Origin: Alphaproteobacteria bacterium
GTDB lineage: Bacteria; Pseudomonadota; Alphaproteobacteria; Rs-D84
Assembly: GCA_017535105.1 (NCBI GenBank)
Contig: JAFXUI010000004.1
Coordinates: 62,001 to 126,000 of the forward strand
Direction of reading: 5' to 3'
Length of the DNA: 64,000 nucleotides
The notes beneath the pieces were generated by a model that had not been told where the DNA came from, made no database searches, and was given only the letters and a program-made list of their open reading frames with translations. Of the stretch, positions 6,521 through 16,530 are shown piece by piece (the stretch's first letter is position 1; each line of letters starts with the position of its first letter). Made by a program: the position numbers and the translations under genes.

Positions 6521-9500
6521 ATGTCTATTACCACCAAAATACTGTCAAATTCTTTAATCGGCTTGGTTTCCGTATTGCCTGCATTGCTTGTTATGCCGGC
6601 GGTTGCTGGTGATCCGTATATGGCTGGTGACGCGTTTGTGTTCGGCGATATCGTTGTGGACGGAACAAATGGCACATTGATTGATAATATGGCGATGGGT
6701 GGTCGTCGTATGACGGGTGATGGTGTACACAATGGATATAATAATGTGTTTCCTAATTACAGTATGTATGGCAGTTCAATTGAGGTTCAGACACCAACAT
6801 CGGGAACAAATCTTTTGTATGTTGGACCAGTGTCTTTGACGCTTGGTGATTTGGGTGAAAAGGCTTTCAGATATAATTTCCAAAAGAACGATAACGATAT
6901 TGATATGGCAGCCACTGGCGGTATTGTATGGAACGAAGAAATTGGTAATGGTACAGACGGACAGTTGTTGGCTAAGGTTGCCTCTGTGACGGAAGATTTG
7001 GTGGCCGCGGGTCAATCTGTTGGTGGTGTATATCTGTATTCGCGTAAGGGCGATGGCAGTAAATCTGGTACATTGTCATTGGCAAAAACAAATGCACAAA
7101 TTGATGGTGCGACAGTAAACGCAAAATCAATTTCTGTTGCCGGAAATTCAAAGGTTGATATCGTAAAACAAGATACAAGTGTACTTAACACGGCGGAAAG
7201 ATTTTATACGTCGGCTGGCGATATTGCAAATGCCTCTGGCATTACAACATTAAGCGCGACAGACACAATCAATATTGATGGTTCGCAAGTGAATGTTGGT
7301 GCGGGCACAACATTGGCATTGAATTCTGGTAATGATGCCGAAGACGGTACGACATTCCAAAATCTTGCCAGTGATACAGGTGCGTTGTCTGTCATAGATG
7401 GTTCTGTGACAACAAGTGGTAAATCATTAGTGTTTGCGGATAATACATCGTCATCACATGGTGCGGGGCTTTATTATAAAACTACGGCAAGTGGTGTAGC
7501 TTCGTCAGTCGTGTTGAATTCTGATTCAGTAACGTTCAGCAATAATACATCAGATTATTCTGCCAGCAGTGGCGGTGCATTGTTTAATTCTGGTGGTGAT
7601 GTTTCGATTCTGGGTGATACAAGTACGTTTACGGAAAACAAAACCTTGGGAACAGGATCAAAGTTGTACAAGCGTGGTGGTGGTGCGATTGCCAACCAGT
7701 CTTATGAATCTGAAGCCGCTGCAAATAAGGTCGGTTTGAATGCCACAATGGTTATTGGCGATGCCAACAGCGTGAATTCATTTACCAGCAACACTTCGTC
7801 TATGAACGGTGGTGCGATTATGAATCGTGCAGTTGATACCGATGGCGATGCATCATTGACAATCAATGGAACAACAGCCTTTACTGGAAATTCCGCAGCA
7901 GGAAAGGGTGGTGCAATTTATAATATGCGCGAGTTGTTGACGTTTGAACCAGGTGAACACGTTGCGGATGTCACAATCAATGGTGTGTCAAATTTCGCAA
8001 ATAATACAGCTGGTCAAACTGGAGGTGCTATTTATAACTCTGGTAATATGACAATAGCTAATTCAACATTTACTGGAAACAGAACGACATCTATAAACTT
8101 TGCGACTGATGCAGAAGACCCGACAAATGATCCAGCACAAGGTGGCGCTATCTATAATTCTGGAAGTGATGTTGTTTGGGAATGGGACTCTGATGCTAAA
8201 TTCTCATACAATGGTGTGTTGAATATTTCTAATACGAATTTTGGTCTTAAAGAAGACGTGGCATCTGGAAACCAATCTTTACAAGGTGGTGCGATTGCTA
8301 ATGCCAGAGCTAACGGTTTAGATGGTGAGGTGACTTTAACCAATACAAACTTCTATAATAACAAGGCATATGCCGATACAGATGACTCTGATGGGTATAC
8401 GTCATCTTTGGGTGGTGCTATATGGAATCAGGGTGTTATGACCATCAATGGTGATACAGAATTTAAGGGTAATACAGCCGAAGGTTATAATGTAGAAGGT
8501 GGTGCGATTTACAATAGTGGCACATTAACTATTAATGATATGGCTGTATTTGATTCCAACACTGCTACAGATATAAATTCTGGTAATGGCGCGTACGGTG
8601 GTGCCATATCAAATGCTTATAACAAGAGTATTACATTCAAAGATGAGGTAACATTTACAAACAATAAAGCACTGAGTAGCGCTGATAAAGGAACACAGGG
8701 TGGTGCTATTTATAATGCTGACGATGCAACTGTGACATTTGAAAAAGCTGCATTATTCAGTGGTAATGAAGCAACCTATGGTGGTGCATTGTTTAATGAT
8801 GATGGCGCAACTATAAATTTAATAGATGCTTCGTTTACAAATAATACTGCAGGTGATGAAGGTGGTGCAATATTCCAGATATTTGGTACAACAAACATCA
8901 ATGCAGTTGATAGTGATGTTTTGTTCAGTGGTAATACGGCAAATGGTGTCGCAAATGATATCACTAACTATGGTGGTACAATAAATCTTGATGCGGCTGC
9001 TGGGCGCACAATTTCGATGAACGGCGGTATAACGGGTCATTCGTCTTTGGCTGGCATGAGCGAGATTAATATTGTTGGCACAGGAACGGTTGAAACGTCG
9101 ACAATCAAAAATCAGACTGTTGCGGTTGACGCTGGTGAATTGCACTTGGTCAATGGTGCGGCTGATGGTTCGAACTTGTTGGGTTCAACAATCACGGTTG
9201 CAGATGGTGCAACAATCAACACGATTGATAACCTGATTAACGATTATACTGGTGTGATTACTCTGAATGACGGTGCGCGTGTCAAAGGTGAATTGAACTT
9301 TATCGACGGAACCGCCGACAGATACAGTGGTGACAGTGGTACAATATATTACCAAGTTGCAAAATTGCTTGGCAATATCGGTTCTGGAACGAAAACAATT
9401 CAGATTGCCGAAGCTGGTTCAACAATTGATGTTGCTGGGGCGTCTGCATTATTCAACACAGATACAGGTATGACATTGGCAAGTTCGGGTAATGCCGATG

Positions 9501-12358
9501 GTAAATTGAGTGTCACAGGTATTGCTGGTGGTATTACAAGCGCAGTCGAGGCAACTGAAAATTATAACAATGTTCAGTATGATATGACGGCTAATGATGC
9601 TATTACTACTGCGCAAACCGTTCACCAAGATATGGTTATGAATGGTGCGGGTACTGAATCGACAGATCCAAAGTTGGCAATCAATCAGGACTTGACTGTT
9701 GGTGACGGTTCGACAGACAAACCAACAGCCGAAATCAATGAAATGAACATTGATATTGCTTCGGATAAAAAGTTGACTGTTGAACAGGGTGCAACGATGG
9801 CACTTAATGATTCCAATGTAATTGGTGATGGCGCTATCCTTAACAAGTTGGGTGCTACAACCAAGGTTAAAAACTCAACAATTGATGTTGATGTTAATAC
9901 CGCTGGTACGTGGGAATCTGACCCAACGATTTATTCGGGAACGGTCAACAACACTGGTATTGCTTCGTTCGATGAAGATACATTTACATCTACTGGTGTG
10001 TTGAATAATACGGGCAGCGCGTTCTTGATGCGTGGTGTTACGTTTGATAACGGTGCAACAATCACTGGCAATGGCACAACAACATTGACGGCGGGGTTGA
10101 CACACTTTGACGACACAACGGGCACGTCAAACGAAAACACTATTTCGTTGGCGCGTGGTGCAACATTTGATGGTAAATTGGCAAATGCTTTGACCGGTGT
10201 GTTGGATACACGTAATGGTGGTATCGACACTGGTTTGGGTACTGTCACCGGTGGCAAGGTTTATGTTGATGCTGATTATGTTGCGAACAAGATAGATTCG
10301 TTTGCCGGTGCGACAACCCTTGATAAAATCAACCTTATCAATTCTGAATATGGCACGGCAGAAACGGCTAATTTAGATTTGGGTGGCGCTTCATTGGCAT
10401 CGGGCGCCAAATTCTCGGGCGGGTATTATACAGCGATGACTGACAATGGTGATGGCACAGTTACATTCAGCGATAAATTGCTGAATACATCTGGCTTTTA
10501 CTCCAAGTTGGGTTCATGGGTCGATGGCAATAATATCAAGCAAAGTTCAAGTATGGACCATGCCGCAGACGGAACGACATATATGAGTGTCGGTCAGGCG
10601 CTGACAGCGTTGGATAATGCGATTGGTGACAGATTGTACGTAACAAATGGTGGTTATGCTGGCACATTGTTATCAGACAGCCAATCTGTTGCAGCATCGA
10701 TATTGGCAATTGCTAACCAGACAGACGTGAACACAACCGATATTGCGGGTAAGCAAGCGCAATTGATGAACAATGCTGGAACACCGGCGGCAATCAGTTC
10801 GACAGTGTTAACGTCAATCAATATGACACCTGCATCTGCATCTGATACTGCGCTGGTCACAGAAAAGGCGATAAGCACAGCGTTGAGTACAAAGTTGGAT
10901 ACAGCAACGGCGTTGACAACGTATGCGGCTTTGGCAAATGATAATACGTTTGTTGGTTCACAATCGATTGTGAACAACAAGGATTCTGTGGGTGTTGGAA
11001 CAACAGCATTCACTGTTTCTGCAATGGATACCGATGCGGCAAATGGTGGTACAAATGCTTCTGCGGCGACATTCACTGTGAATTCACAAGGTGTATCGGT
11101 CTTTGGTGGTTTCACAACGGACACATTGGCAACCACGGGTGATGCAACAGTTGGTGGCAATTTGACAACAACTGGTAACGCAACAGTACATGGCAATGCG
11201 ACAATCGATGGAACATTGACCGCCGGTCAAACAACGATTTCCAAAGTTGCGGCTGACGACAGTGCGACAACAGCAATGACTGTGACAGCCGGCAATACCG
11301 AAGCCACTCACACATTGATTGTTTCAACAGCAGGTGTCACGGTTGACGGCAACGCGGTGTTGACCAGTGCAAGTGAATTGGGGACGGGCAACATTGCCGA
11401 TGATGCGGTTACATTAGACAAGATTGCTGATGCAGCGATGACTTCATCTGCGGTTGCTGCAAACAGCACAGGCACCAAGTTGGTGAACGAATCATCTTTG
11501 GCGGCCACACGTCAAGCAATCGACAGCGATGCAAATGCTGTCTTGGGTGGTGTGTATAACATTGATGGAACAACCAAGGCGGTATCTTATGACGCGTCTG
11601 CGTTGAACAGCAATTTGTATAAAGCCAATGGCTCTGGTGATGCTTCGGCAAACTTGACAAGTGCTATGAACAACATGGCGACAAATGTCCAAGCAATTAC
11701 CGGTGGTTCTATGTCGAACACAGGTACAGTTGTGACAGACTATGCAAGCAACAACTATGTGGCTGATAACACATCTTTGGTCACAGCGGTTGGTGCGTTG
11801 GATACAGCAGTCAAAGCAAATGCTAATACAATTGGTGACGTAGATTATTCAGACGAAGCAGCAGTCGCGGGTTCGTTCCTGTCGGTTGGTGGTACAGGTA
11901 CAACAACCGTACGTGGTGCCTTAGATGTTTTGGATACTGCGGTCAGCACACACGAAACAACGTTGGGTAATATGAATGCGTTGACTGGCGCACATGTCAC
12001 AAGTGGTGCTTCGGTTGCATCGAACCTTGACCAATTAAGTTTGGCAATTGACGCGGCGACAACAACCGCAGTGAACCAAGCGGCGACATATACCGACCAA
12101 CGTATCGAATCCATTGACAAGAACTTGTCAGCGGGTGTCGCAGGTGCAGTTGCGTTGTCTTCGGTCGCGGTGTCGGGTGTTGAACGTGGCGAAGTATCGG
12201 TTGGCGCAGGTTATGGTTACTTTAACGGTCAATCGGCGGCAGCATTTGGTGCGGCAATGGGATTGTCGAACCGCTGGTCCGTCAATGCGGGTGCCGGTAT
12301 ATCTAATTCAGATGTATCGTTCCGCGCCGGTACAAACTATAAGTTCAAATTGTTCTAA
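6521..12358 (+). CDS. Giant surface adhesin: Pmp-like GGAI-repeat passenger with YadA-type trimeric anchor, 1945 aa
   Basis: A secreted surface protein. Residues 1-29 form a signal peptide ending AVA. Residues ~345-785 hold about a dozen GGAI[YFWM]N / GGALFN repeats alternating with F-x-x-N-x-A blocks, the pattern of chlamydial polymorphic membrane proteins and related beta-helices. Residues ~830-1480 continue as Thr/Gly/Asn-rich beta-helix-like repeats. Residues ~1580-1650 resemble tail-fibre or trimeric-adhesin stalk (TTGDATVGGNL-type repeats). The last 83 residues (from ESIDKNLSAGVAGAVALSS to the terminal Phe) are a YadA-like membrane anchor with a coiled-coil lead-in and four beta-strands. 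YadA anchors trimerise and export the passenger (type Vc). Combining that anchor with Pmp repeats is unusual. Monocistronic, with its own promoter and terminator. Confidence 0.85.
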   Translation: MSITTKILSNSLIGLVSVLPALLVMPAVAGDPYMAGDAFVFGDIVVDGTNGTLIDNMAMGGRRMTGDGVHNGYNNVFPNYSMYGSSIEVQTPTSGTNLLYVGPVSLTLGDLGEKAFRYNFQKNDNDIDMAATGGIVWNEEIGNGTDGQLLAKVASVTEDLVAAGQSVGGVYLYSRKGDGSKSGTLSLAKTNAQIDGATVNAKSISVAGNSKVDIVKQDTSVLNTAERFYTSAGDIANASGITTLSATDTINIDGSQVNVGAGTTLALNSGNDAEDGTTFQNLASDTGALSVIDGSVTTSGKSLVFADNTSSSHGAGLYYKTTASGVASSVVLNSDSVTFSNNTSDYSASSGGALFNSGGDVSILGDTSTFTENKTLGTGSKLYKRGGGAIANQSYESEAAANKVGLNATMVIGDANSVNSFTSNTSSMNGGAIMNRAVDTDGDASLTINGTTAFTGNSAAGKGGAIYNMRELLTFEPGEHVADVTINGVSNFANNTAGQTGGAIYNSGNMTIANSTFTGNRTTSINFATDAEDPTNDPAQGGAIYNSGSDVVWEWDSDAKFSYNGVLNISNTNFGLKEDVASGNQSLQGGAIANARANGLDGEVTLTNTNFYNNKAYADTDDSDGYTSSLGGAIWNQGVMTINGDTEFKGNTAEGYNVEGGAIYNSGTLTINDMAVFDSNTATDINSGNGAYGGAISNAYNKSITFKDEVTFTNNKALSSADKGTQGGAIYNADDATVTFEKAALFSGNEATYGGALFNDDGATINLIDASFTNNTAGDEGGAIFQIFGTTNINAVDSDVLFSGNTANGVANDITNYGGTINLDAAAGRTISMNGGITGHSSLAGMSEINIVGTGTVETSTIKNQTVAVDAGELHLVNGAADGSNLLGSTITVADGATINTIDNLINDYTGVITLNDGARVKGELNFIDGTADRYSGDSGTIYYQVAKLLGNIGSGTKTIQIAEAGSTIDVAGASALFNTDTGMTLASSGNADGKLSVTGIAGGITSAVEATENYNNVQYDMTANDAITTAQTVHQDMVMNGAGTESTDPKLAINQDLTVGDGSTDKPTAEINEMNIDIASDKKLTVEQGATMALNDSNVIGDGAILNKLGATTKVKNSTIDVDVNTAGTWESDPTIYSGTVNNTGIASFDEDTFTSTGVLNNTGSAFLMRGVTFDNGATITGNGTTTLTAGLTHFDDTTGTSNENTISLARGATFDGKLANALTGVLDTRNGGIDTGLGTVTGGKVYVDADYVANKIDSFAGATTLDKINLINSEYGTAETANLDLGGASLASGAKFSGGYYTAMTDNGDGTVTFSDKLLNTSGFYSKLGSWVDGNNIKQSSSMDHAADGTTYMSVGQALTALDNAIGDRLYVTNGGYAGTLLSDSQSVAASILAIANQTDVNTTDIAGKQAQLMNNAGTPAAISSTVLTSINMTPASASDTALVTEKAISTALSTKLDTATALTTYAALANDNTFVGSQSIVNNKDSVGVGTTAFTVSAMDTDAANGGTNASAATFTVNSQGVSVFGGFTTDTLATTGDATVGGNLTTTGNATVHGNATIDGTLTAGQTTISKVAADDSATTAMTVTAGNTEATHTLIVSTAGVTVDGNAVLTSASELGTGNIADDAVTLDKIADAAMTSSAVAANSTGTKLVNESSLAATRQAIDSDANAVLGGVYNIDGTTKAVSYDASALNSNLYKANGSGDASANLTSAMNNMATNVQAITGGSMSNTGTVVTDYASNNYVADNTSLVTAVGALDTAVKANANTIGDVDYSDEAAVAGSFLSVGGTGTTTVRGALDVLDTAVSTHETTLGNMNALTGAHVTSGASVASNLDQLSLAIDAATTTAVNQAATYTDQRIESIDKNLSAGVAGAVALSSVAVSGVERGEVSVGAGYGYFNGQSAAAFGAAMGLSNRWSVNAGAGISNSDVSFRAGTNYKFKLF

Positions 12359-12375
12359 GGAACTTAGAAATAAAA

Positions 12376-12403
12376 ACGCCGCCCAAGTGGGCGGTGTTTT
12401 TTA
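12376..12403. terminator. Bidirectional terminator between adhesin and ccrM
   Basis: GCCGCCC-AAGT-GGGCGGT stem flanked by A5 and T6 runs, serving both convergent genes. Confidence 0.85.
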
Positions 12404-12416
12404 TATTCTTTTTTTA

Positions 12417-13517
12417 TTATGCGGCTTGTTTCATATCGCGTTTAATGTCGCGGACGTATTTACGTAATTCATCAATTGGAACCAATGTGCCATCGCGCTT
12501 TTGTGCCGACCAATAATCCCAACCATTAAAACTGACGCAATTTTGTATGCGGGCCGCCATAACGTGAATTGATGCCTTGCCATACAGGGTGTGTACCAAT
12601 TGCCCATCATGTGAAATCATAACGCGATCGCCACGTGGCCCAACCAACGTTTGTCCGACATATAATAATCCCGCGTCAATAAGTTCACGGAACGCAACAC
12701 GTGGTTCGGCACGTTTGGGCGCGGAAACCTCTATATCCGACAAATCAATTGGGGTGACATTCGCAACGCGTTCACGTGCCGCAGACACGTATGATTCTTC
12801 GCGGTCAATGGCGATAAAGTTGCGGCCCAATTCACGTGCCGCCGCCGCCGTTGTTCCCGAACCAACAAATGGGTCCAAAATAATATCGCCGGGCTTGGTC
12901 GATGCCAAAATTACACGGCGCAATAAATCCAGTGGCTTTTGTGTATTGTGTAAACTTTTACCATTGGCATCTTTGATACGTTCTTCGCCCAGACAGATAT
13001 TGATACCCCAATCAGAACGCATTTGTTTGCCGCCGTTTAACTTCTTCATCGTTTCGTAATTAAACGTATATTTGCCAGTCTTACGCGGGGTCGCCCAAAT
13101 AAGCGTTTCGTGGGCATTTGTGAATCGGGTGCCACGGAAGTTTGGCATCGGGTTTGTTTTTACCCAAACAATGTCGTTCAATATCCAAAAACCAAGATCT
13201 TGTAAGATTGCGCCAATGCGGAAAATATTATGATAACTGCCGATTGTCCAAAAAGAACCGTCGGGCTTTAATACGCGTTTACATTCTGCGACCCAACGGC
13301 GTGTAAATTCATCATATTCTTTGGAATCTGCGAAAGAATCCCATTCGTCACGAACAGCACGTGCCGCGGTTTGATCTTCGGGTCGATAAAGCGTTTTTGC
13401 GCCCAATTGTAAATTATATGGCGAGTCCGCAAATACCGCGTCAACCGATGCGTCCGGTATGCCACGCATAACGTCAATACAGTCACCCGATAAAATCTTA
13501 TTCAGGTATTTATCCAT
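12417..13517 (-). CDS. ccrM: Cell-cycle-regulated DNA adenine methyltransferase (GANTC)
   Basis: The enzyme methylates adenine in GANTC and is a hallmark of Alphaproteobacteria, where it helps time the cell cycle. The 366-aa protein matches CcrM along its length: the catalytic motif near residue 32 followed by YNLQLG, the conserved GSYHNIFRIGAILQDLGFWILNDIVW, NPMPNFRGTRFTNAHETLIWA, then HNTQKPLDLL and the S-adenosylmethionine motif DPFVGSGTT. The C-terminal DNA-recognition domain (from RAEPRVAFRELIDAGLL) with FNGWDYW is present. The catalytic motif reads D-S-P-Y instead of the usual D-P-P-Y. No restriction partner is nearby, as expected for this orphan methylase. I see no convincing CtrA box upstream. 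Confidence 0.95.
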   Translation of the reverse strand: MDKYLNKILSGDCIDVMRGIPDASVDAVFADSPYNLQLGAKTLYRPEDQTAARAVRDEWDSFADSKEYDEFTRRWVAECKRVLKPDGSFWTIGSYHNIFRIGAILQDLGFWILNDIVWVKTNPMPNFRGTRFTNAHETLIWATPRKTGKYTFNYETMKKLNGGKQMRSDWGINICLGEERIKDANGKSLHNTQKPLDLLRRVILASTKPGDIILDPFVGSGTTAAAARELGRNFIAIDREESYVSAARERVANVTPIDLSDIEVSAPKRAEPRVAFRELIDAGLLYVGQTLVGPRGDRVMISHDGQLVHTLYGKASIHVMAARIQNCVSFNGWDYWSAQKRDGTLVPIDELRKYVRDIKRDMKQAA

Positions 13518-13616
13518 TCTCTCGCGTCTTTTAACACATATATTTTATCATATTTCGTGGTAATTAAAAAGCGGAGTGCAAGGGGAGAAATGAAAATAAA
13601 ACTCTTGATTTTTATA

Positions 13617-13632
13617 AAAAATGCATTTTTTC
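13617..13632. other. A6TGCAT6 palindrome in the ccrM-nrdR gap
   Basis: A perfect 16-base palindrome of six A, TGCA, six T lies in the divergent gap between ccrM and nrdR, followed by a G run and T run. It could be a terminator remnant or a protein site. Nothing else is evident in 13518-13680. Confidence 0.35.
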
Positions 13633-13695
13633 GGGGGGCTTTTTTTATAAATTATGCTTGCGCGCAGTGCTTTTGATTGCTACTGTTATATAATC

Positions 13696-14196
13696 ATGAG
13701 ATGCCCATATTGTAATTCTAGTGATAGTCGTGTTGCGGACTCGCGCCCAGACATAGGAGACGCGGTTATCCGCCGTCGTCGCGTTTGTAACCAGTGCGGC
13801 GCAAAATTCACAACGGTTGAACGTGTACAAATGCGCGATTTGACGGTGCGCAAGAACAGTGGAAAACTTGAACCGTTCGATCGTGAAAAGTTGGCGCGCA
13901 GTATTAAATTGGCATGTCGCAATCGTGATGTTGGTGATGACCAGATTGATAAATTGGTGACATCGATTCATCGCCGCTTGGAAACAGAAACCGCGGACGA
14001 TATTGTACCCAGCAGTTTGGTCGGCCAAATGGTTTCCGATTCGTTGCTGAACCTGGACCCAATTGCGTTTGTGCGCTTTGTTTCGGTGTATCGTAAGTTT
14101 TCAAAAATATCTGACTTTAAGAAGATTATTGACCAAATACCAGAGGATGATGAGGGAGCAGTGGTCTGTAAGTTACCGAAAACCTCACTGTTTTGA
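13696..14196 (+). CDS. nrdR: Transcriptional repressor NrdR
   Basis: NrdR is the ATP/dATP-sensing repressor of ribonucleotide reductase genes. The start at 13696 gives the invariant N-terminus MRCPYC. The zinc ribbon uses Cys3, Cys6, Cys31 and Cys34 around RRRRVCNQCGAKFTTVER, and the ATP-cone runs from about residue 46 (VRKNSGKLEPFDREKLARSI) to FVRFVSVYRKF. The 166-residue length is typical, with a slightly long tail. A TATAAT (13689-13694) abuts the start codon, so the real promoter may be a different one or the transcript is leaderless. Only one base separates its stop from the next gene start, so nrdR, slt, rnhB and pgk look like one operon. No nrd gene is in the window. Confidence 0.95.
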   Translation: MRCPYCNSSDSRVADSRPDIGDAVIRRRRVCNQCGAKFTTVERVQMRDLTVRKNSGKLEPFDREKLARSIKLACRNRDVGDDQIDKLVTSIHRRLETETADDIVPSSLVGQMVSDSLLNLDPIAFVRFVSVYRKFSKISDFKKIIDQIPEDDEGAVVCKLPKTSLF

Positions 14197-14197
14197 T

Positions 14198-15910
14198 ATG
14201 AAAAAAATCATTGGGATTTTTGTCGCAATGTTTTTGCCTTTTGCTGCGTATGCGTCGGGGACGTTGGACGTTTTGTCCGATGCAGATGCAAGTTTATACA
14301 CACAAATCTTTATCTTGCAAGATAACGAAAAAATAGATACGGCAATAAAATTACAAAAACAGTTACAAGATAATTTGCTGTTGAACGAAGTTTTATATCA
14401 ACGTTATACGTCCAAGACATATCATACCAAAGGGGCCGAGGTCGTTGATTGGATGAATAAATACTATGATATGCCGGGCGCGGACCGTATGTCCAAATTG
14501 GCGAATATCAAAAAAGTGACTGTGCGCAAACCCGCGTTGCCAAGTTCAATTTCGGGCAGTGAATCAATTGAAACCGCACAATCGGAAACGTGGACCGCAA
14601 AGCAATATTCGGGCAGTGTTGATAAAAAAGTTTCGCAATTTAAAAAAGCGATTCGCAGTGGCAGTACAAAGGCCGCACGTCAGATTTTGGAAGATAATTC
14701 GTTTAAGAAAAAATTGACCGAATCAGATTATGGCCGCTTGGCTGGGCGTTTGTCTTATATCTATTACACAAATGGCGAATATGAATTGGCAAAAAAGTGG
14801 GGTTTTGTTTCATCAGACGCAAAGTCCGAATATGGTTTGTGGACAATGGGCTTGATTTATTTCAAGGAAGAAAAATACGCCGAAAGTCAAAAATATTTTT
14901 CACGTATTCTTGATTTGCACCAGATAAATAATGCACGCAAGACTGAGGCTGCTTTCTGGGCGGGGCGTGCGGCGGACGCAAATGGTGAAAGAAGCGAAGC
15001 AAAAAAATTCTGGAAAATTTCGGCGGCACACCCAATGGCGTTTTATGGCGCGTTATCTGCAACTATGTTGGGTGATACACCGGAATATGAATTTTTTGAA
15101 CAAGATTGTACCGATGAAGATATCGATGAATTGCGCGGTTTAAAATACGGCAAGAAAGCATTGGCATTGCTTCAGGTTGGAAACAAGGACAGAGCAGAGC
15201 AATACTTGAAATATTTAATTACATCGCGTGCATCGGACCGCACATTACACGCGGTAAATTCGGTTGCAACGGCATATGGTTTGCCACGTGTGTCGATTCA
15301 AGCGTCCAGTGTAATTCGCGACCGCGGTATTTTGGAAATTGATGATGATATTATTTATTCGGCGCAATATCCGTTGCCCGATTGGGAACCAATGGGCGGT
15401 TGGTCAATTGACCGTGCGTTGTTGTTGGCAATTACAAAACAAGAAAGTGGGTTTAAGGCTTCGGCTAAATCGGGGGCGGGCGCAAATGGTTTAATGCAAA
15501 TTATGCCCAGTACCGCAAAGCGTGTCGCACGTCGCAACAATGTGAAAATGTCTGACATCGATATGTCAAAGCCCGAGCATAATATGTTCCTGGGACAACA
15601 ATATATTGTTGATTTGTTGTCGCACCCGAATATCCAAAACAACATTATCAAAATGTTGGTTGCGTATAATGCGGGTATGGGGAACCTTGTAAAATTTGAA
15701 AAGACGTTCAAGACGTCCGACCCGTTATTGTACATTGAAAGTTTTCCGGCATATGAAACACGTAATTATATTAAACGTGTAATGTCTAATTTGTGGCTGT
15801 ATCGTGCGAAATTAAATCAGCCGTTATCGTCTATGGAAGATTTGGCAGGGGGGCAATGGCCGCTGTATAACAGCGAAGATGAATATGTCCAAAACCGTTT
15901 GTCAATATAA
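14198..15910 (+). CDS. slt: Soluble lytic murein transglycosylase (GH23, Slt70-like)
   Basis: Periplasmic enzyme cutting peptidoglycan glycan strands to anhydro-muropeptides. The start at 14198 follows the nrdR stop by one base and gives a clean signal peptide (MKKIIGIFVAMFLPFAAYASG). Residues ~25-400 are helical repeats forming the superhelical U domain typical of Slt70. The catalytic domain begins near 405: ALLLAITKQESGF with the catalytic Glu (~416), then GANGLMQIMPSTA and NIIKMLVAYNAGMGN, all GH23 signatures. Length 570 aa fits the family. The stop overlaps the rnhB start (TAATG). Confidence 0.92.
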   Translation: MKKIIGIFVAMFLPFAAYASGTLDVLSDADASLYTQIFILQDNEKIDTAIKLQKQLQDNLLLNEVLYQRYTSKTYHTKGAEVVDWMNKYYDMPGADRMSKLANIKKVTVRKPALPSSISGSESIETAQSETWTAKQYSGSVDKKVSQFKKAIRSGSTKAARQILEDNSFKKKLTESDYGRLAGRLSYIYYTNGEYELAKKWGFVSSDAKSEYGLWTMGLIYFKEEKYAESQKYFSRILDLHQINNARKTEAAFWAGRAADANGERSEAKKFWKISAAHPMAFYGALSATMLGDTPEYEFFEQDCTDEDIDELRGLKYGKKALALLQVGNKDRAEQYLKYLITSRASDRTLHAVNSVATAYGLPRVSIQASSVIRDRGILEIDDDIIYSAQYPLPDWEPMGGWSIDRALLLAITKQESGFKASAKSGAGANGLMQIMPSTAKRVARRNNVKMSDIDMSKPEHNMFLGQQYIVDLLSHPNIQNNIIKMLVAYNAGMGNLVKFEKTFKTSDPLLYIESFPAYETRNYIKRVMSNLWLYRAKLNQPLSSMEDLAGGQWPLYNSEDEYVQNRLSI

Positions 15911-16530
15911 TGAAAGTAAATCCAGATTTTTCGTTGGAAATTGCACATGGCGGAATAATCGCCGGTGTCGATGAGGCGGGGCGCGGTCCATTGTGCGGGC
16001 CAGTGGTGGCGGCGGCGGTCGTGTTCCCAAGTTTTGATATGGATATTCCGGTTGTTATTCGCGATTCAAAACAGTTAAGTCCGCATCAACGTGCGGTGGC
16101 GTACGATTGGATTGTCGCAAACACAACATGGGCGGTGGGGCAATGCAGTCCCGCGGAAATAGATGAATTAAATATTTTGTGGGCATCGATGCGGGCGATG
16201 GAACGCGCGGTGGCGGGTTTGTCGCGCGCACCAGAATATTGTTTAATTGATGGTAATCGGGTTCCAAAAAACCTTATCGGCGAATCGGTGGTTAAGGGGG
16301 ACGCAAAGTCGTTATCGATTGCGGCGGCGTCCATAATTGCCAAAGAAACGCGTGATAAACTTATGCACGATTTGGCGGAAAAATACCCGCAATATGACTG
16401 GGATAAAAATGCGGGATATCCAACAAAATCACATTTACAGGCAATCGAAAAATATGGTATAAATGAACATTATAGAAAGAGTTATGGCCCGGTAAAAGAA
16501 AGGATAAAAAATGAAACTTCGCACGATTGA
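15910..16530 (+). CDS. rnhB: Ribonuclease HII
   Basis: Cuts RNA in RNA/DNA hybrids and removes misincorporated ribonucleotides. The N-terminal GVDEAGRGPLCGPVVAAAVV (catalytic Asp21 and Glu22) is diagnostic. IRDSKQLSP and the later CLIDGN (third Asp) follow, and the C-terminus has HLQAIEKYGINEHYRKSYGPV. Length 206 aa is normal. The start overlaps the slt stop by one base, and the 3' end overlaps pgk by 20 bases, so the operon is tightly packed. Confidence 0.95.
   Translation: MKVNPDFSLEIAHGGIIAGVDEAGRGPLCGPVVAAAVVFPSFDMDIPVVIRDSKQLSPHQRAVAYDWIVANTTWAVGQCSPAEIDELNILWASMRAMERAVAGLSRAPEYCLIDGNRVPKNLIGESVVKGDAKSLSIAAASIIAKETRDKLMHDLAEKYPQYDWDKNAGYPTKSHLQAIEKYGINEHYRKSYGPVKERIKNETSHD

Noticed and set aside
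10654-11196. 180-aa minus-strand frame inside the giant adhesin
   Set aside because: Same cause: a shadow of Thr/Ala/Val-rich repeats in the coding strand.
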